A stretch of DNA of 64,000 bases from the NCBI GenBank assembly GCA_914767715.1, contig OU612067.1:10478001-10542000 (forward strand), written 5' to 3'. The stretch is from Membranipora membranacea (taxonomy: Eukaryota > Bryozoa > Gymnolaemata > Cheilostomatida > Membraniporidae). Below the pieces are notes generated by a model, which was not told where the DNA came from, ran no database searches, and saw only the letters and a program-made list of their open reading frames with translations. The position numbers and the translations under genes are program-made. Below, one piece after another: positions 21,001-26,985 of this stretch (within the stretch, counting starts at the first letter, position 1; each line of letters starts with the position of its first letter).

Positions 21001-22895
21001 CCAGGACTCACACAAATTTACTGAACAGTGCCACTTTAGATAGGTGTTTGGGGGGGGGGGGGGTTGTTTTCGCGTGGCTCATTGAGCTACTGTGAATGTG
21101 ATGTGGTAACGACACATTTTTTCACTGTTGGCTTAGTGCACCTTTCATCGCAAACCAGACATCTCTAAAGCATAGGAGCTTCAAAGTCTTTATACACTCT
21201 TCATACTGTCACTGAGATACCGCCACCATCCCATGGTACAACTTTGGCCATCATAGTGGCAGCCAGAACATCATGGTGTGCTCCAGTTCGATGATCTGAC
21301 CCATTCAGAATGATGATAAACAGCTGGGCCCTTGATATGGACAGTCATCAATAGGGGGGGACAGTTTACAATAGGGGGGGGGGAGAGTTTACAATAGGGG
21401 GGACAGTTTACGATAGGGGGGGACAGTTTAAAATAGGCCTGTTTTTATTGTAAAGTGTCCCGGGGTTGTTTTCGAATGGGGGACGGTTTACAATACTACA
21501 CCGGTTCAAGCATTGCCAGATGTAGGGGTTTATTTGGTATTTCGTCGAAGATGCAGGCAGAATTTTCTCTTTGCAGACTTCCAATTAATATTATTATAGC
21601 TTAAAAAACCTTGTAATATGTTCGGAAATTTGTTCACCACATCTCAATAATCTCCAAAAAAGCACTTTTTTGGAGATTCTGGAAAATCCTAATCAAATAT
21701 TCCTAGTTAATTTCCGTTGAACTACTTTTTGATACTAATCATGAATAAAGCAACAAAACTATTCAACAATTAGTTATCAAATTACGTCTACTTGAAATTA
21801 TTCTTCCCAATTTCAGACTGATTCATTTTATATATGTAGGCAAAAGGCAGAACCAGAGAATGAGTACACATCAGCTAATACTACTTCTGCTGATCCTCAT
21901 ATCTACATGTCTGCTCTTCATCCAGATGCAGGTAAGATCTGCCAATTAATATCATGGACATTGTCACAAAAACATCACCCTCAATGCAAAATTGTCACTA
22001 CCAAGACTAGACAATTTGTTTCGATAAAGGTAATTTGTGTTCAAACAATACTAGTTTATCCCACACAATCAAAATTTTCTCTTAAATTGTTCGCAATAAC
22101 AGTGTATGTCTGATAAGGCTAGGTGCGTCTGTATATATTTGACAGGGATGTACAACTCCACTTTCACAAGTCTCTATGGTGACGTTGAGACATATGTTAA
22201 CTATGTAAATGATAATGCAGAGTACGAGCAGATTCAAAACGCCACCAGTGAAACCAATGAGAACACACAAAGTATACAAAGGTAACTCATAATTATTTTA
22301 TCATCACATCATAACAATGACACAAGGGGCAGGAGAGGATAGAATACGAGATCGGAAATATCAGAAGTGGCATATATCCTCCCCATTCTCTTTTTTTATG
22401 AATCTAGTATTGAAAAATGTGGGATGTGGATATACTTTTTTGTCAATGTGAGAAAGGCTGACTTGGGATCATAAGGTCCCAGGTTCAAACCCCACCGGTT
22501 GCACTGTTTGTCTAGTACTACCTGATTTGGCTGTCACAGACCGTTCACCTTAGCCGACCTGGAATCGATTAATGGTAAAGGCTTGCCATATTGCCTAATA
22601 TCTTCAAAATTGAAGTCGGCAATTACTCCTCAAAACAAACACTGATTATGGATCAATGAAAATACGAAAATCAAAAGGTGCCAATTCCTGTTTCTACTGT
22701 TATATGTGTCACATTTTTATGACTATTTCAGTGGTTTACAGGTTACTTTTTAAAATTTATCATTTTATCTCACGATTTTCTTACAGAATCACTAAGTATG
22801 ATGAGTCAGAGTACACCTCTGCTACAGCTGTTACTGACTGTGATGTTCATATCTATACATTAGCGGCTCCTAGTTCAATTGAGATGTCAACATGA
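5992..22895 (+). CDS. Type I FN2-CUB transmembrane receptor, unit A (8 exons, 421 aa)
   Basis: Predicted single-pass type I surface receptor. Exons: 5992-6061, 6519-6674, 6968-7351, 7869-8036, 18385-18535, 21840-21931, 22146-22281 and 22797 corrected to 22787-22895. All junctions are GT-AG and the joined frame is open: 1266 nt, 421 residues. Order: signal peptide (1-24), FN2 with C36, C50, C61, C74, CUB (76-203), Ser/Thr/Pro stalk (204-260), TM helix (276-302) flanked by KNR, and a tail (303-421) with ten tyrosines. Tail motifs include SLYGDV (349-354, ITIM-like), overlapping YVNY/YVND (pYxN) and YEQI. FN2 and CUB domains bind collagen, glycan or protein ligands in other proteins; ligand and pathway here are unknown. 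Introns 4 and 5 are expanded by mobile elements. The start was chosen because its ATG opens a hydrophobic leader ending at a GTGAGT donor. Expression is not shown. Confidence 0.78.
6519..6674 (+). CDS. Type I exon 2: fibronectin type II domain, unit A
   Basis: A 156-nt phase 1-1 exon. After a Gly/Ser-rich lead it reads SCVLPFIY, then YYTCTDDDYNGRFWCSTT, then TTWGICS. The spacing of the four cysteines (C36, C50, C61, C74), the LPF turn and the FWCSTT block fit the FN2 signature (two disulfides, aromatic ligand pocket). AG acceptor at 6517-6518, GTAGGT donor at 6675. Confidence 0.82.
6968..7351 (+). CDS. Type I exon 3: CUB domain, unit A
   Basis: A 384-nt phase 1-1 exon encoding one CUB module. 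It shows TGTIISHRGYRQENYSNYID (start of the beta sandwich), IQVDGVLSVTLTVLEF, the NGDCYDF and KYCAN cysteine pair, and a closing GFQIQYSY strand. Only the second CUB disulfide pair is present; the first two cysteines are absent, as in some CUB modules. Acidic residues sit near the NGDCYD turn, but a calcium site cannot be asserted. The FN2 module precedes it. Confidence 0.82.
7869..8036 (+). CDS. Type I exon 4: Ser/Thr/Pro-rich stalk, unit A
   Basis: A 168-nt phase 1-1 exon starting VLEPVTIPAATPTT and ending ETTQPNIT. It has a very high Ser, Thr and Pro content, no cysteine and at least one N-glycosylation sequon (NIT). This is a mucin-like spacer that would hold FN2-CUB away from the membrane, probably O-glycosylated. 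The donor GTGAGT at 8037 is followed by an intron of about 10.3 kb containing the Gypsy element. Confidence 0.75.
8327..8609 (-). repeat. 3' LTR of Gypsy element, unit A
   Basis: 283 bp, TG...CA ends. It carries 51 bp (8341-8391) absent from the 5' LTR, next to the element terminus. The same extra block is in the unit B equivalent. LTR length polymorphism therefore existed before the segmental duplication. Confidence 0.85.
8612..8622 (-). promoter_or_regulatory. Polypurine tract, Gypsy unit A
   Basis: The minus strand reads AAAAGAAAGGG, two bases before the 3' LTR. This is the usual place for the plus-strand primer. The homologous tract is at 44146-44156 in unit B. Confidence 0.6.
8954..9982 (-). 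CDS. Extra zinc-knuckle ORF downstream of integrase (ORF3), Gypsy unit A
   Basis: 342 codons, open in both element copies although pol is broken. It starts with a basic stretch (MPPKRKKKHGDGGKRPRRRR), followed by three tandem knuckles: CEVCMSTDHLTIRC (CCHC), CFECGEQGYQAAQC (His replaced by Tyr) and CHFCDKRGHMRTEC (CCHC). A Ser/Arg/Pro region, a probable coiled coil (DERLSSLRQEFERAQASLV) and an Ala/Val/Thr-rich segment follow. There is no signal peptide or membrane span, so it is not an envelope. It probably binds element RNA or DNA in the nucleus. Its place between integrase and the 3' LTR is where env or accessory genes sit in some Gypsy elements. Confidence 0.72.
   Translation of the reverse strand: MPPKRKKKHGDGGKRPRRRRCEVCMSTDHLTIRCEKLTCFECGEQGYQAAQCPNKRCHFCDKRGHMRTECPQRGSRMSVRDRARTSGSVGGVSTNPSRELTGSESSGSAGPPAPRTRLETAGSRASRRPIAGSFASIVGGSRVAPLDVSRMLNLACSASLGSVSHSDYDAQLLAVDERLSSLRQEFERAQASLVAERSVIVKNRDTYSSLQGLVSGLSQWYANTTAAVVTVGTSTATEVQASAVSPANNTLAVATALMASSGVSSRPISTASVSAPVPATQMVASPAGGAAEVSVEAERMCISKAGETEESVVHCEHQQSPLSAEEGDQTRFRSCVSISGVK
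10062..10884 (-). pseudogene. pol: Integrase C-terminal region and pol tail, unit A
   Basis: The 10582-10884 frame gives MFGRTLRAPLG, SRRRKKWNEKC and LEPNQRVWVKAPSDLG (SH3-like, DNA-binding). A further frame continues to 10062 with an acidic, Pro/Val-rich tail (PLENLEVFLDDTLEVPVEQP) and a basic end (FEARRRLHASARPKRPAAP). A frameshift near 10580 joins them. No envelope features are seen. Confidence 0.6.
10841..11236 (-). pseudogene. pol: Integrase catalytic core, unit A
   Basis: rve core with the three acidic positions: LVDYYSKWVE, RSDNGPGY and SIGLAERSV. It is cut off at its 5' side by the inserted element and leaves frame near 10865, where the next block (MFGRTLRAPLG) starts in another frame. 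Confidence 0.8.
11285..13671. mobile_element. Long-TIR (fold-back-like) element inside integrase, unit A
   Basis: 2387 bp with inverted ends of about 430 bp (11285 to about 11730, and about 13245-13671), flanked by a 5-bp duplication GGCCC (11280-11284 and 13672-13676). The termini read TGTTGAACCCACAA and are built from repeated CGTCGCAA units; the inner part of each arm is unique. No transposase is recognised, and a 162-codon frame over the left end is an artefact of the repeats. It splits integrase and occurs at the same site in unit B. The superfamily is unknown. Confidence 0.85.
13672..14055 (-). pseudogene. pol: Integrase N-terminal zinc domain, interrupted, unit A
   Basis: The HHCC integrase zinc finger is visible: FIEHIKRNGHPGVGRTTRLA and INQCNVC. 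It is read in two overlapping frames (13816-14055 and 13542-13889), indicating a frameshift. The coding sequence stops at 13671, where a long-TIR element has inserted after the CHETPLPMG motif; the catalytic core continues 2.4 kb away. Confidence 0.75.
14236..14616 (-). pseudogene. pol: Gypsy RNase H domain, unit A
   Basis: 126 codons with the Ty3/Gypsy RNase H layout: RVSADASKLVLGAVL (first Asp), QPVEYASRQMTGTETRY, EEEALAITWACEKFDYYL and the terminal ETDHKPLVQF (DHK motif). It is open but separated from RT and integrase by frame breaks. Confidence 0.8.
14655..15276 (-). pseudogene. pol: Gypsy reverse transcriptase, broken, unit A
   Basis: RT palm and fingers: EPTEWCSGLAIVPKANGDIR, VDLTALNKGV, then FFKLDANSGFWQM, PWGRYCFRKIPFGISYAPEF and the catalytic LMDDILIY. 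The frame starts after a TAG at 15277-15279 and ends at a frameshift near 14680, beyond which the motif MVNYLS appears in another frame. Both lesions are shared with unit B. Confidence 0.85.
15277..15844 (-). pseudogene. pol: Gypsy protease region, frameshifted, unit A
   Basis: Contains the retroviral aspartic protease active site FVLDTGSQVSIL and the flap-like region GAGGHLLDVRGKTV. A deletion of about 7 nt near 15670, relative to unit B, splits it into two overlapping frames (15566-15844 and 15276-15623). Unit B has one 289-codon frame here. A TAG follows the motif MLSIVPV in both copies, just before the RT block EPTEW. Confidence 0.75.
15845..16436 (-). pseudogene. gag: Gag nucleocapsid remnant with CCHC knuckles, unit A
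   Basis: Continues the gag frame beyond the TAA with SRDR-type repeats, then CFVCSKGGHISRFC (CX2CX4HX4C), CYNCQTGHHQRDC and a third CRHC half-knuckle, the nucleic-acid-binding end of gag. Another in-frame stop lies near 16273, and unit A has a further stop after CRHC that unit B reads as Leu-Arg. Confidence 0.6.
16437..17456 (-). CDS. gag: Gypsy gag (capsid part), unit A
   Basis: 339 codons. The more likely start is the internal Met (about 17369) opening MAAGSTFTGF, because the residues before it are a hydrophobic run unlike gag. The capsid-like central region (YEDVWAKLKDHYKRDESE, FVSCRQV, YLVRCERLGRRCDF) is followed by an Arg/Asp/Ser-rich tail of SRDRR repeats. A TAA ends the frame at 16437, but the RD-rich frame and zinc knuckles continue downstream, so this is probably a secondary nonsense mutation. 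It is shared with unit B. Confidence 0.72.
   Translation of the reverse strand: MSIAILCLPWVDIKSCFLFIIALLVNDHSMAAGSTFTGFPMLVIEENDIYGSWKKWSAKFKLALGLKKPDIGLDTITITKSDEEPPVVTTRKEARFCAQSRLWTLLRCIGQESREAVSTLGLDLSSDEWTYEDVWAKLKDHYKRDESEYVKVDKFVSCRQVSAESDRDYLVRCERLGRRCDFSAGDVRQRFTLSMAVRGLRDNVLKRELMANDRLDRASLNKTLRARTGAQESLSALGDGVYPVRVSNSASKSDTSAIRAAGGLSASTSTQSESSSAKAHVSPKKEAVSEVRYGSQSEYSGDRRLESSRDRRHYSRDRRYDSRDRHERRDSRGRSDRRD
17457..18040 (-). other. Gypsy leader with CA/CT-rich low-complexity repeat, unit A
   Basis: Untranslated leader between PBS and gag. On the + strand, 17817-18025 is dominated by irregular repeats of CACCT and CCTCACCT. No ORF is supported. Confidence 0.55.
18041..18057 (-). promoter_or_regulatory. 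Primer binding site, tRNA-Leu type, unit A
   Basis: Directly abuts the 5' LTR. The minus strand reads TGGTGTCAGAAGTGGGG, complementary to the 3' end typical of animal tRNA-Leu (ending in CTGACACCA). It primes minus-strand DNA synthesis. The tRNA identity rests on general knowledge of tRNA-Leu ends. Confidence 0.75.
18058..18289 (-). repeat. 5' LTR of Gypsy element, unit A
   Basis: 232 bp, TG...CA ends. About 11 mismatches to the element's other LTR over some 230 aligned bases, plus a 51-bp length difference, but only about 3 to the positionally equivalent LTR in unit B (53641-53872). Confidence 0.88.
18385..18535 (+). CDS. Type I exon 5: transmembrane segment, unit A
   Basis: A 151-nt exon, phase 1 to phase 2. 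A polar lead (GSDGQMQRTNN) is followed by about 27 apolar residues with an N-terminal small-residue stretch (GVGIGAAA), then LVIII and ITALMVF, and a stop-transfer KNR. The AG acceptor is at 18383-18384 and the GTGAGT donor at 18536. It lies 95 bp beyond the Gypsy LTR. The small-xxx-small pattern could help helix pairing (inference). Confidence 0.8.
18694..21506. mobile_element. Fold-back element in type I intron 5, unit A
   Basis: A 2.8-kb imperfect inverted repeat beginning AACCGGTGTAGTATTGTAAA and ending with its complement. The centre is a near-perfect palindrome at 20398-20433 around AAGCTT. Internal modules of about 160-330 bp carry GCCGCGCGAAAACAACC next to C runs, and the opposite orientation on the right arm. 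The outer parts carry TGTAAACTGTCCCC repeats. The left arm is longer (extra modules). No coding capacity is recognised; short frames at 19646-19837 and 20197-20403 are repeat artefacts. The target duplication is unclear. Unit B has it at 54277-56994. Confidence 0.75.
18715..18860 (+). repeat. TGTAAACTGTCCCC short repeats, unit A
   Basis: Several imperfect copies of a roughly 16-20-bp unit, TTGTAAACTGTCCCCCC, in the left end of the fold-back element. The complement appears at 21340-21500. C/G-run lengths differ between units, as expected of slippage. Confidence 0.65.
21840..21931 (+). CDS. Type I exon 6: cytoplasmic tail part 1, unit A
   Basis: A 92-nt exon, phase 2 to phase 1, encoding an acidic, tyrosine-bearing tail: PENEYTSA and DPHIYMSAL. 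The pattern EYTSA...D..HIY recurs in exon 8, suggesting duplication of a tail module. In unit B the HIYM tyrosine is Phe. Confidence 0.72.
22146..22281 (+). CDS. Type I exon 7: cytoplasmic tail with clustered tyrosines, unit A
   Basis: A 136-nt exon, phase 1 to phase 2, with five tyrosines in about 25 residues. SLYGDV fits the ITIM consensus (S/I/V/L-x-Y-x-x-I/V/L). TYVNYVND gives two overlapping Y-x-N motifs of the GRB2-SH2 type. AEYEQI is a Y-x-x-I motif. The motif matches are visible; phosphorylation is inferred. Confidence 0.75.
22431..22630 (+). repeat. tRNA-like SINE fragment in type I intron 7, unit A
   Basis: A B-box GGTTCAAACCC at 22482-22492 with a T stem, preceded by a degenerate D-arm region and followed by about 130 bp of conserved body. 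It matches unit B near 57925-58115. It is not a functional tRNA because the acceptor and D arms are not recoverable. Confidence 0.5.
22787..22895 (+). CDS. Type I exon 8: terminal tail exon, unit A
   Basis: Starts after TTACAG in phase 2 and ends at TGA 22893-22895. It encodes YDESEYTSATAV, DVHIYTLA and ends IEMST. Its EYTSA...HIY block resembles exon 6. Diverged copies of this exon occur at 26397-26492 and 60685-60790. Confidence 0.75.
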
Positions 22896-23171
22896 GGAGC
22901 CTCCTGGTTCATCAGACGACATGTTAATCTGTCGATAAGAGTGATCCCTAAGGATAATCTATTTCTAAAGCCTGTTAGAATAATAGTTGTATCGGATTTC
23001 ACCAACGAATTCTTTTTTAAATTTAAGCACAGTTTGCTTTAACTTTTTGTGCGATTTCATTTTGAGAGACATCCAACTTCAATTCATATATTTTGCAAAA
23101 CTATATTAGCATATAATCTTAACAATACACCATATAATTTATGTTCAATCATGAAACTTAATTGTATAATT

Positions 23172-23177
23172 AATAAA
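23172..23177 (+). terminator. Candidate polyadenylation signal of type I, unit A
   Basis: AATAAA about 277 nt after the type I stop codon. The region is AT-rich, so chance is possible. The equivalent stretch has diverged in unit B. Confidence 0.35.
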
Positions 23178-23180
23178 TTA

Positions 23181-24560
23181 TATAACAACAATACGAATGG
23201 TGTGAGGTTGAATATTTTTTATATGTTAGAATCATAAAGATACACAGTTCAGAGTTGATTGGTAATGAAAAGATAAGTTGTGTTATAAAATGATTGGTGA
23301 ACATAGTACCCCTACAGTTTTGGTGAACAAATCACCACCGCGCTAAGATTCCGATATAGTTTAGTGGTATTTTACCACTCCAGAAGTGGACTGCAGCCCA
23401 TGGCACACTTTTTCTAGGGTCGCCGACCCTTACCAGCGTTTCCAGGTCCCCGACCTTGACTACAGCAGAGCGCACCAGAGCGCACCAGAGCTCATCAGAG
23501 CGTAAGGTCACATGACCTACACAGCCGCAGGGAATAGATGGGTCTTCATACCCGAGCAGAGCATATCAGAGCATAAGGTTATCTGACCTATATTAGTTGC
23601 AGAGAATAGTGGGGTCTTCATACCCGAGCAGAGCATACCAGAGTGTATGGTCAGCTGACCTATAAAGCCGCAGAGAATAGTTGGGTCATCACACCCGAGC
23701 AGAGTTTACCAGAGCGTAAGGTCATCTGACCTATATAGCCGCAGAGAATAGTTGGGTCATCATACCCGAGCAGAGCATAACAGAGCATAAGGTCATTTGA
23801 CCTATATAGTCGCAGAGAATAGTTTGGTCGTCATAACCGAGCGTAACGGTCTCTAGACCTACATATTGGCAGAAGAGTCAATCAACTCGGCCAGGCTGAT
23901 GTATCATCAGAGTAGGCTATGCATAGGAAAATACGTAACGATTCTACAATAAAAAAAATCTTATTTCAGCATTCATTCAGGATATGCAATATTCATCACC
24001 TAATATAGGAGGTGAAATTTAAAAGGAGGAGGTGGGTGATCACAGGCTGTGACCCAAATTCAGAAACATCAGTGCACTAGCAAGCTGCATGCAACTGACT
24101 GAAACTGTGAAAGCTTTCATCCCCCAGCCAATATGAATATGACAGTTGTCAATTAAGAAGATTCTGATATAAGGAAGTTTAAGGATTGTCTTTACTTTGA
24201 CAAGAGGAAGACAACCTGAAATTATCCTTCTAAAAATCGCTTTTTCGAGCAAAAGCTTGCATTTTTTATCCTCCCTAATTATACAACAACAATACAAATG
24301 GTGTGATGTTTAATATTTTCTATATGTTAAAATTATAAAGATATACAGTTCAGATTTGATTGGTAATGAAAACAAAAGTTGTGTTATAAAATAATTAGGG
24401 AACATAGTACCCCTACAGTTTTGGTGAACAAATCACCACAGCGCTAAGATTCCGATATAGTTCAGTGGTATTTTACCACTCCAGAAGTGGACTGCAGCCC
24501 ACGGCACACTTTTTCTAGGGTCGCCAACCCTTACCAGTGTTTCCAGGTTTCCAACCAAAA
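23181..24560 (+). repeat. Local direct duplication in the 3' flank of unit A
   Basis: Block 23181-23450 recurs at 24288-24560, and block 24043-24270 recurs at 25788-25998. Unit B has each block once (58628-58905 and 60072-60300). The extra roughly 1.1 kb in unit A, including the 71-bp array, is therefore a unit-A gain or a unit-B loss. Confidence 0.65.
23462..23880 (+). repeat. 71-72-bp tandem array with AGGTCA inverted repeats
   Basis: About 5.5 copies of a 71-72-bp unit in the 3' flank of type I, unit A, marked by CCCGAGCAGAGCAT (23551, 23623, 23694, 23765). Each unit contains a palindrome: AGGTCA-CA-TGACCT (23505-23518), AGGTTA-TC-TGACCT (23576-23589), TGGTCA-GC-TGACCT (23648-23661), AGGTCA-TC-TGACCT (23719-23732) and AGGTCA-TT-TGACCT (23790-23803). 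Three are perfect AGGTCA inverted repeats with a 2-bp spacer, the half-site of many nuclear receptors. Unit B has only a single short remnant near 58920. Confidence 0.75.
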
Positions 24561-26396
24561 TAAATTGGGTCCTCAGACCCGAGCAGAGCATGCCAGAGAA
24601 CCAAGGACCACTATCATGTACAAAATAAGGTGAAAATTGGCGCCATAATCTAAAGAAATTTTCAACTTCTGTAGATTTTCGCAACGGTTTTGTTTAGTTT
24701 TGGCTTTTATATATGAAAGTTGAGTGTTGAAGCACCACTTGACCTAAGCCTTGAGAGAAGTATCGGACATATCGCAACACAAGATAAGTAAAATCCTAGC
24801 ACTTCCATGCCGCAAAGAATGAATTATAGTGTGTTCTTTTATACCTCAAAAGTGTAAAACTTGTCCAACCAATATAAATGTTAAAATAAGTAAAGGAAAT
24901 GGAGAAATTATCAATTTATGATGTTCAATATATAGGAAATTATTAGCTTTTATCAGGCCGTTTACGATGCATCGAGTCTGCACCAGTAGATTTGTATCCT
25001 TACGAGTAATATTGAACACAAAGTACATGCGGCTGCACCTCCACCCAGGCCTTGACGCTTTTTGACACAGGCACAGACACAGGCGTTTCCAATTACAAAC
25101 AGGTCAATTACAACTGCTATATCATTTGCTTTACAATAATTTCTGAGGGCAGAAAGAATAAATCGTTAGCATTAGTGACGGAAAAAATTCCATAGTGGAA
25201 GTACTAAGCGTCAACTTATTTTCTTATTTTCTGCAGTATGCATATCTCCAAGCCTTGTCACCAGTTGCTGTACTTCTTGGCAGCAGTAGCAGCTAAGCAT
25301 TCTGCCTCAAGCACATAAGACTCGGCTTTCAAAGGAGTTCCACCTGGAACATATTGGGCAAGTTTTCAAGCATCAGACATGACACCGACAGGACATAGCC
25401 AAATATGTATGCCAAAGATTATTGTTATCATTGTTAGCAAGAATGGTTAAGTTCAAGACAACTCTACACTGGCGGGTAGTGGAGCAGTTAGAAGAAAAAA
25501 AGAAAGCAACTGTACCGCTTTCTTTCTAAAGGAACTAGAGACCAATCAAGGTTCCTAGCTGAGTTATCAGGTATACTAATGCCTGTTCAAGGGGGTTTTA
25601 ATTGCGTTGTTCATGTGCGCATCAGCACATTTTTTGCAAGTCTGTTATAAACTGACTTCAAGCCTGACCTCCAAGCTGTTACCGTCAGTTCCTATGCTGG
25701 TCTTCAGGATTTTTTAAACCTAATTTCCAACCACATTGTGGCTGAAAGAACTCTAGCATCTCTCTTTCGAGAGGAGGGGCTGTGACCCAAATTCAGAAAC
25801 ATCAGTGCACTAGCAAGCTGCATGCAACTGACTGAAACTGTGAAAGCTTTCATCCCCCAGCCAATAGGAATATGACAGTTGTCAATTAAGAAGATTCTGC
25901 TATAAGAAAGTTTAAGGATTGTCTTTACTTTGACAAAGGAAGACAACTTGAAATTATCCCTCTAAAGAAATCGCTTTTTCGAGCAAAAGCTTGCATTTAT
26001 CCTTCCCATTCTCTTTTTGATAAAATGTAGTATTTGAAAAATGTAGGACTTGGATGTGATTTTATATAACAAAGCAATCAATCATGGCACGATGTGTGTC
26101 AAAACATAAAAAAGTGCCATAATCCATAATTAAATTCATGCACCCAAATAAATATGGTTTTTGAGACTGCAAACACGAGTAGTGTTCTCAAAAAAATAAT
26201 GATTATAACCAAATACTCCACCTCTTGATTGCTCTGTGATTAGAATGAGAGAACTTAATAACTTTGCTAAACCGGTAGGAAATTAATTTTAGAATAAATG
26301 TAAAAGAAAACATCTGGGACAAGGTTCATCTAGTAAAACCCAGTTCTTTTTTAAAGTTATGAAATACTCTCATCATTTTCTGTCAGTGTCACTGAG
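24561..26396. other. Non-coding 3' region of unit A
   Basis: AT-rich sequence collinear with unit B 58905-60684. I see no supported gene, only short frames. It includes the second copy of the block at 25788-25998. Confidence 0.5.
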
Positions 26397-26492
26397 TATA
26401 ATGAGTCTGAGTACACTTCTGCTACAGCTGTTGCTGACTGTGATGTCCATTTATATACATCAGCAGGCCTTGGTTCGTCCAATGACATGTAA
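26397..26492 (+). pseudogene. Orphan copy of a type I-like last exon, unit A/B boundary
   Basis: After a TTCTGTCAG acceptor, phase 2, it reads TEYNESEYTSATAVADC, DVHLYTSA and ends at TAA. It is a clear paralogue of type I exon 8 (22787-22895) with a different C terminus. No adjoining tail or TM exons are found upstream, so it is either an alternative terminal exon or a relic of a lost gene. Unit B has one at 60685-60790. Confidence 0.65.
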
Positions 26493-26985
26493 ATCTCTGC
26501 ATACGAGTGTTACAGGTATCTCAAAGTTTTATAGTGAATTTGCAATTGGCATTAAAGTAAAATATCACAGGCAAAATACCCAACGATTTTCTTTTCCATA
26601 AATTTGCTTGACTTTAAATAGTTTCAAACTTTTGGACTAGTAAATTTTTGGCAAACAGGTTTCAAAATGTCCACCATGTTTTATTAGGAGTTAGTGTAGT
26701 AAAGAAGGTCTTCCACAGTGGCTGGCAAGATTTAGATAGACCACAAATTGCAGGAAATATGGTTCAAGCCATATGGACGCTCACTTTGCTTCTTATGGTG
26801 ATAGAACACAATTTATTGTTTCTAGATACATCAGAAGCAGAGAGTGGTGTATATGTGATGTCAGATGGTGAAGATCAGACAGGAACTATAATCAGTCACA
26901 GAGGATATCCACATCATAGATATTCTAACAATGTAGACAGTACACTGAAGATACAGGTTGATAAATTGTTATCAGTGACGTTTAA

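Noticed and set aside
22460-22500. Possible tRNA gene (GGTTCAAACCC B box)
   Set aside because: The D arm and acceptor stem are not recoverable; it belongs to a repeated SINE-like block.
23348-23400. A-box-like TAGTTTAGTGG with a CCAC/GTGG stem, suggesting a tRNA
   Set aside because: There is no B box at the right distance and no acceptor pairing; it is part of a block repeated three times in the window.
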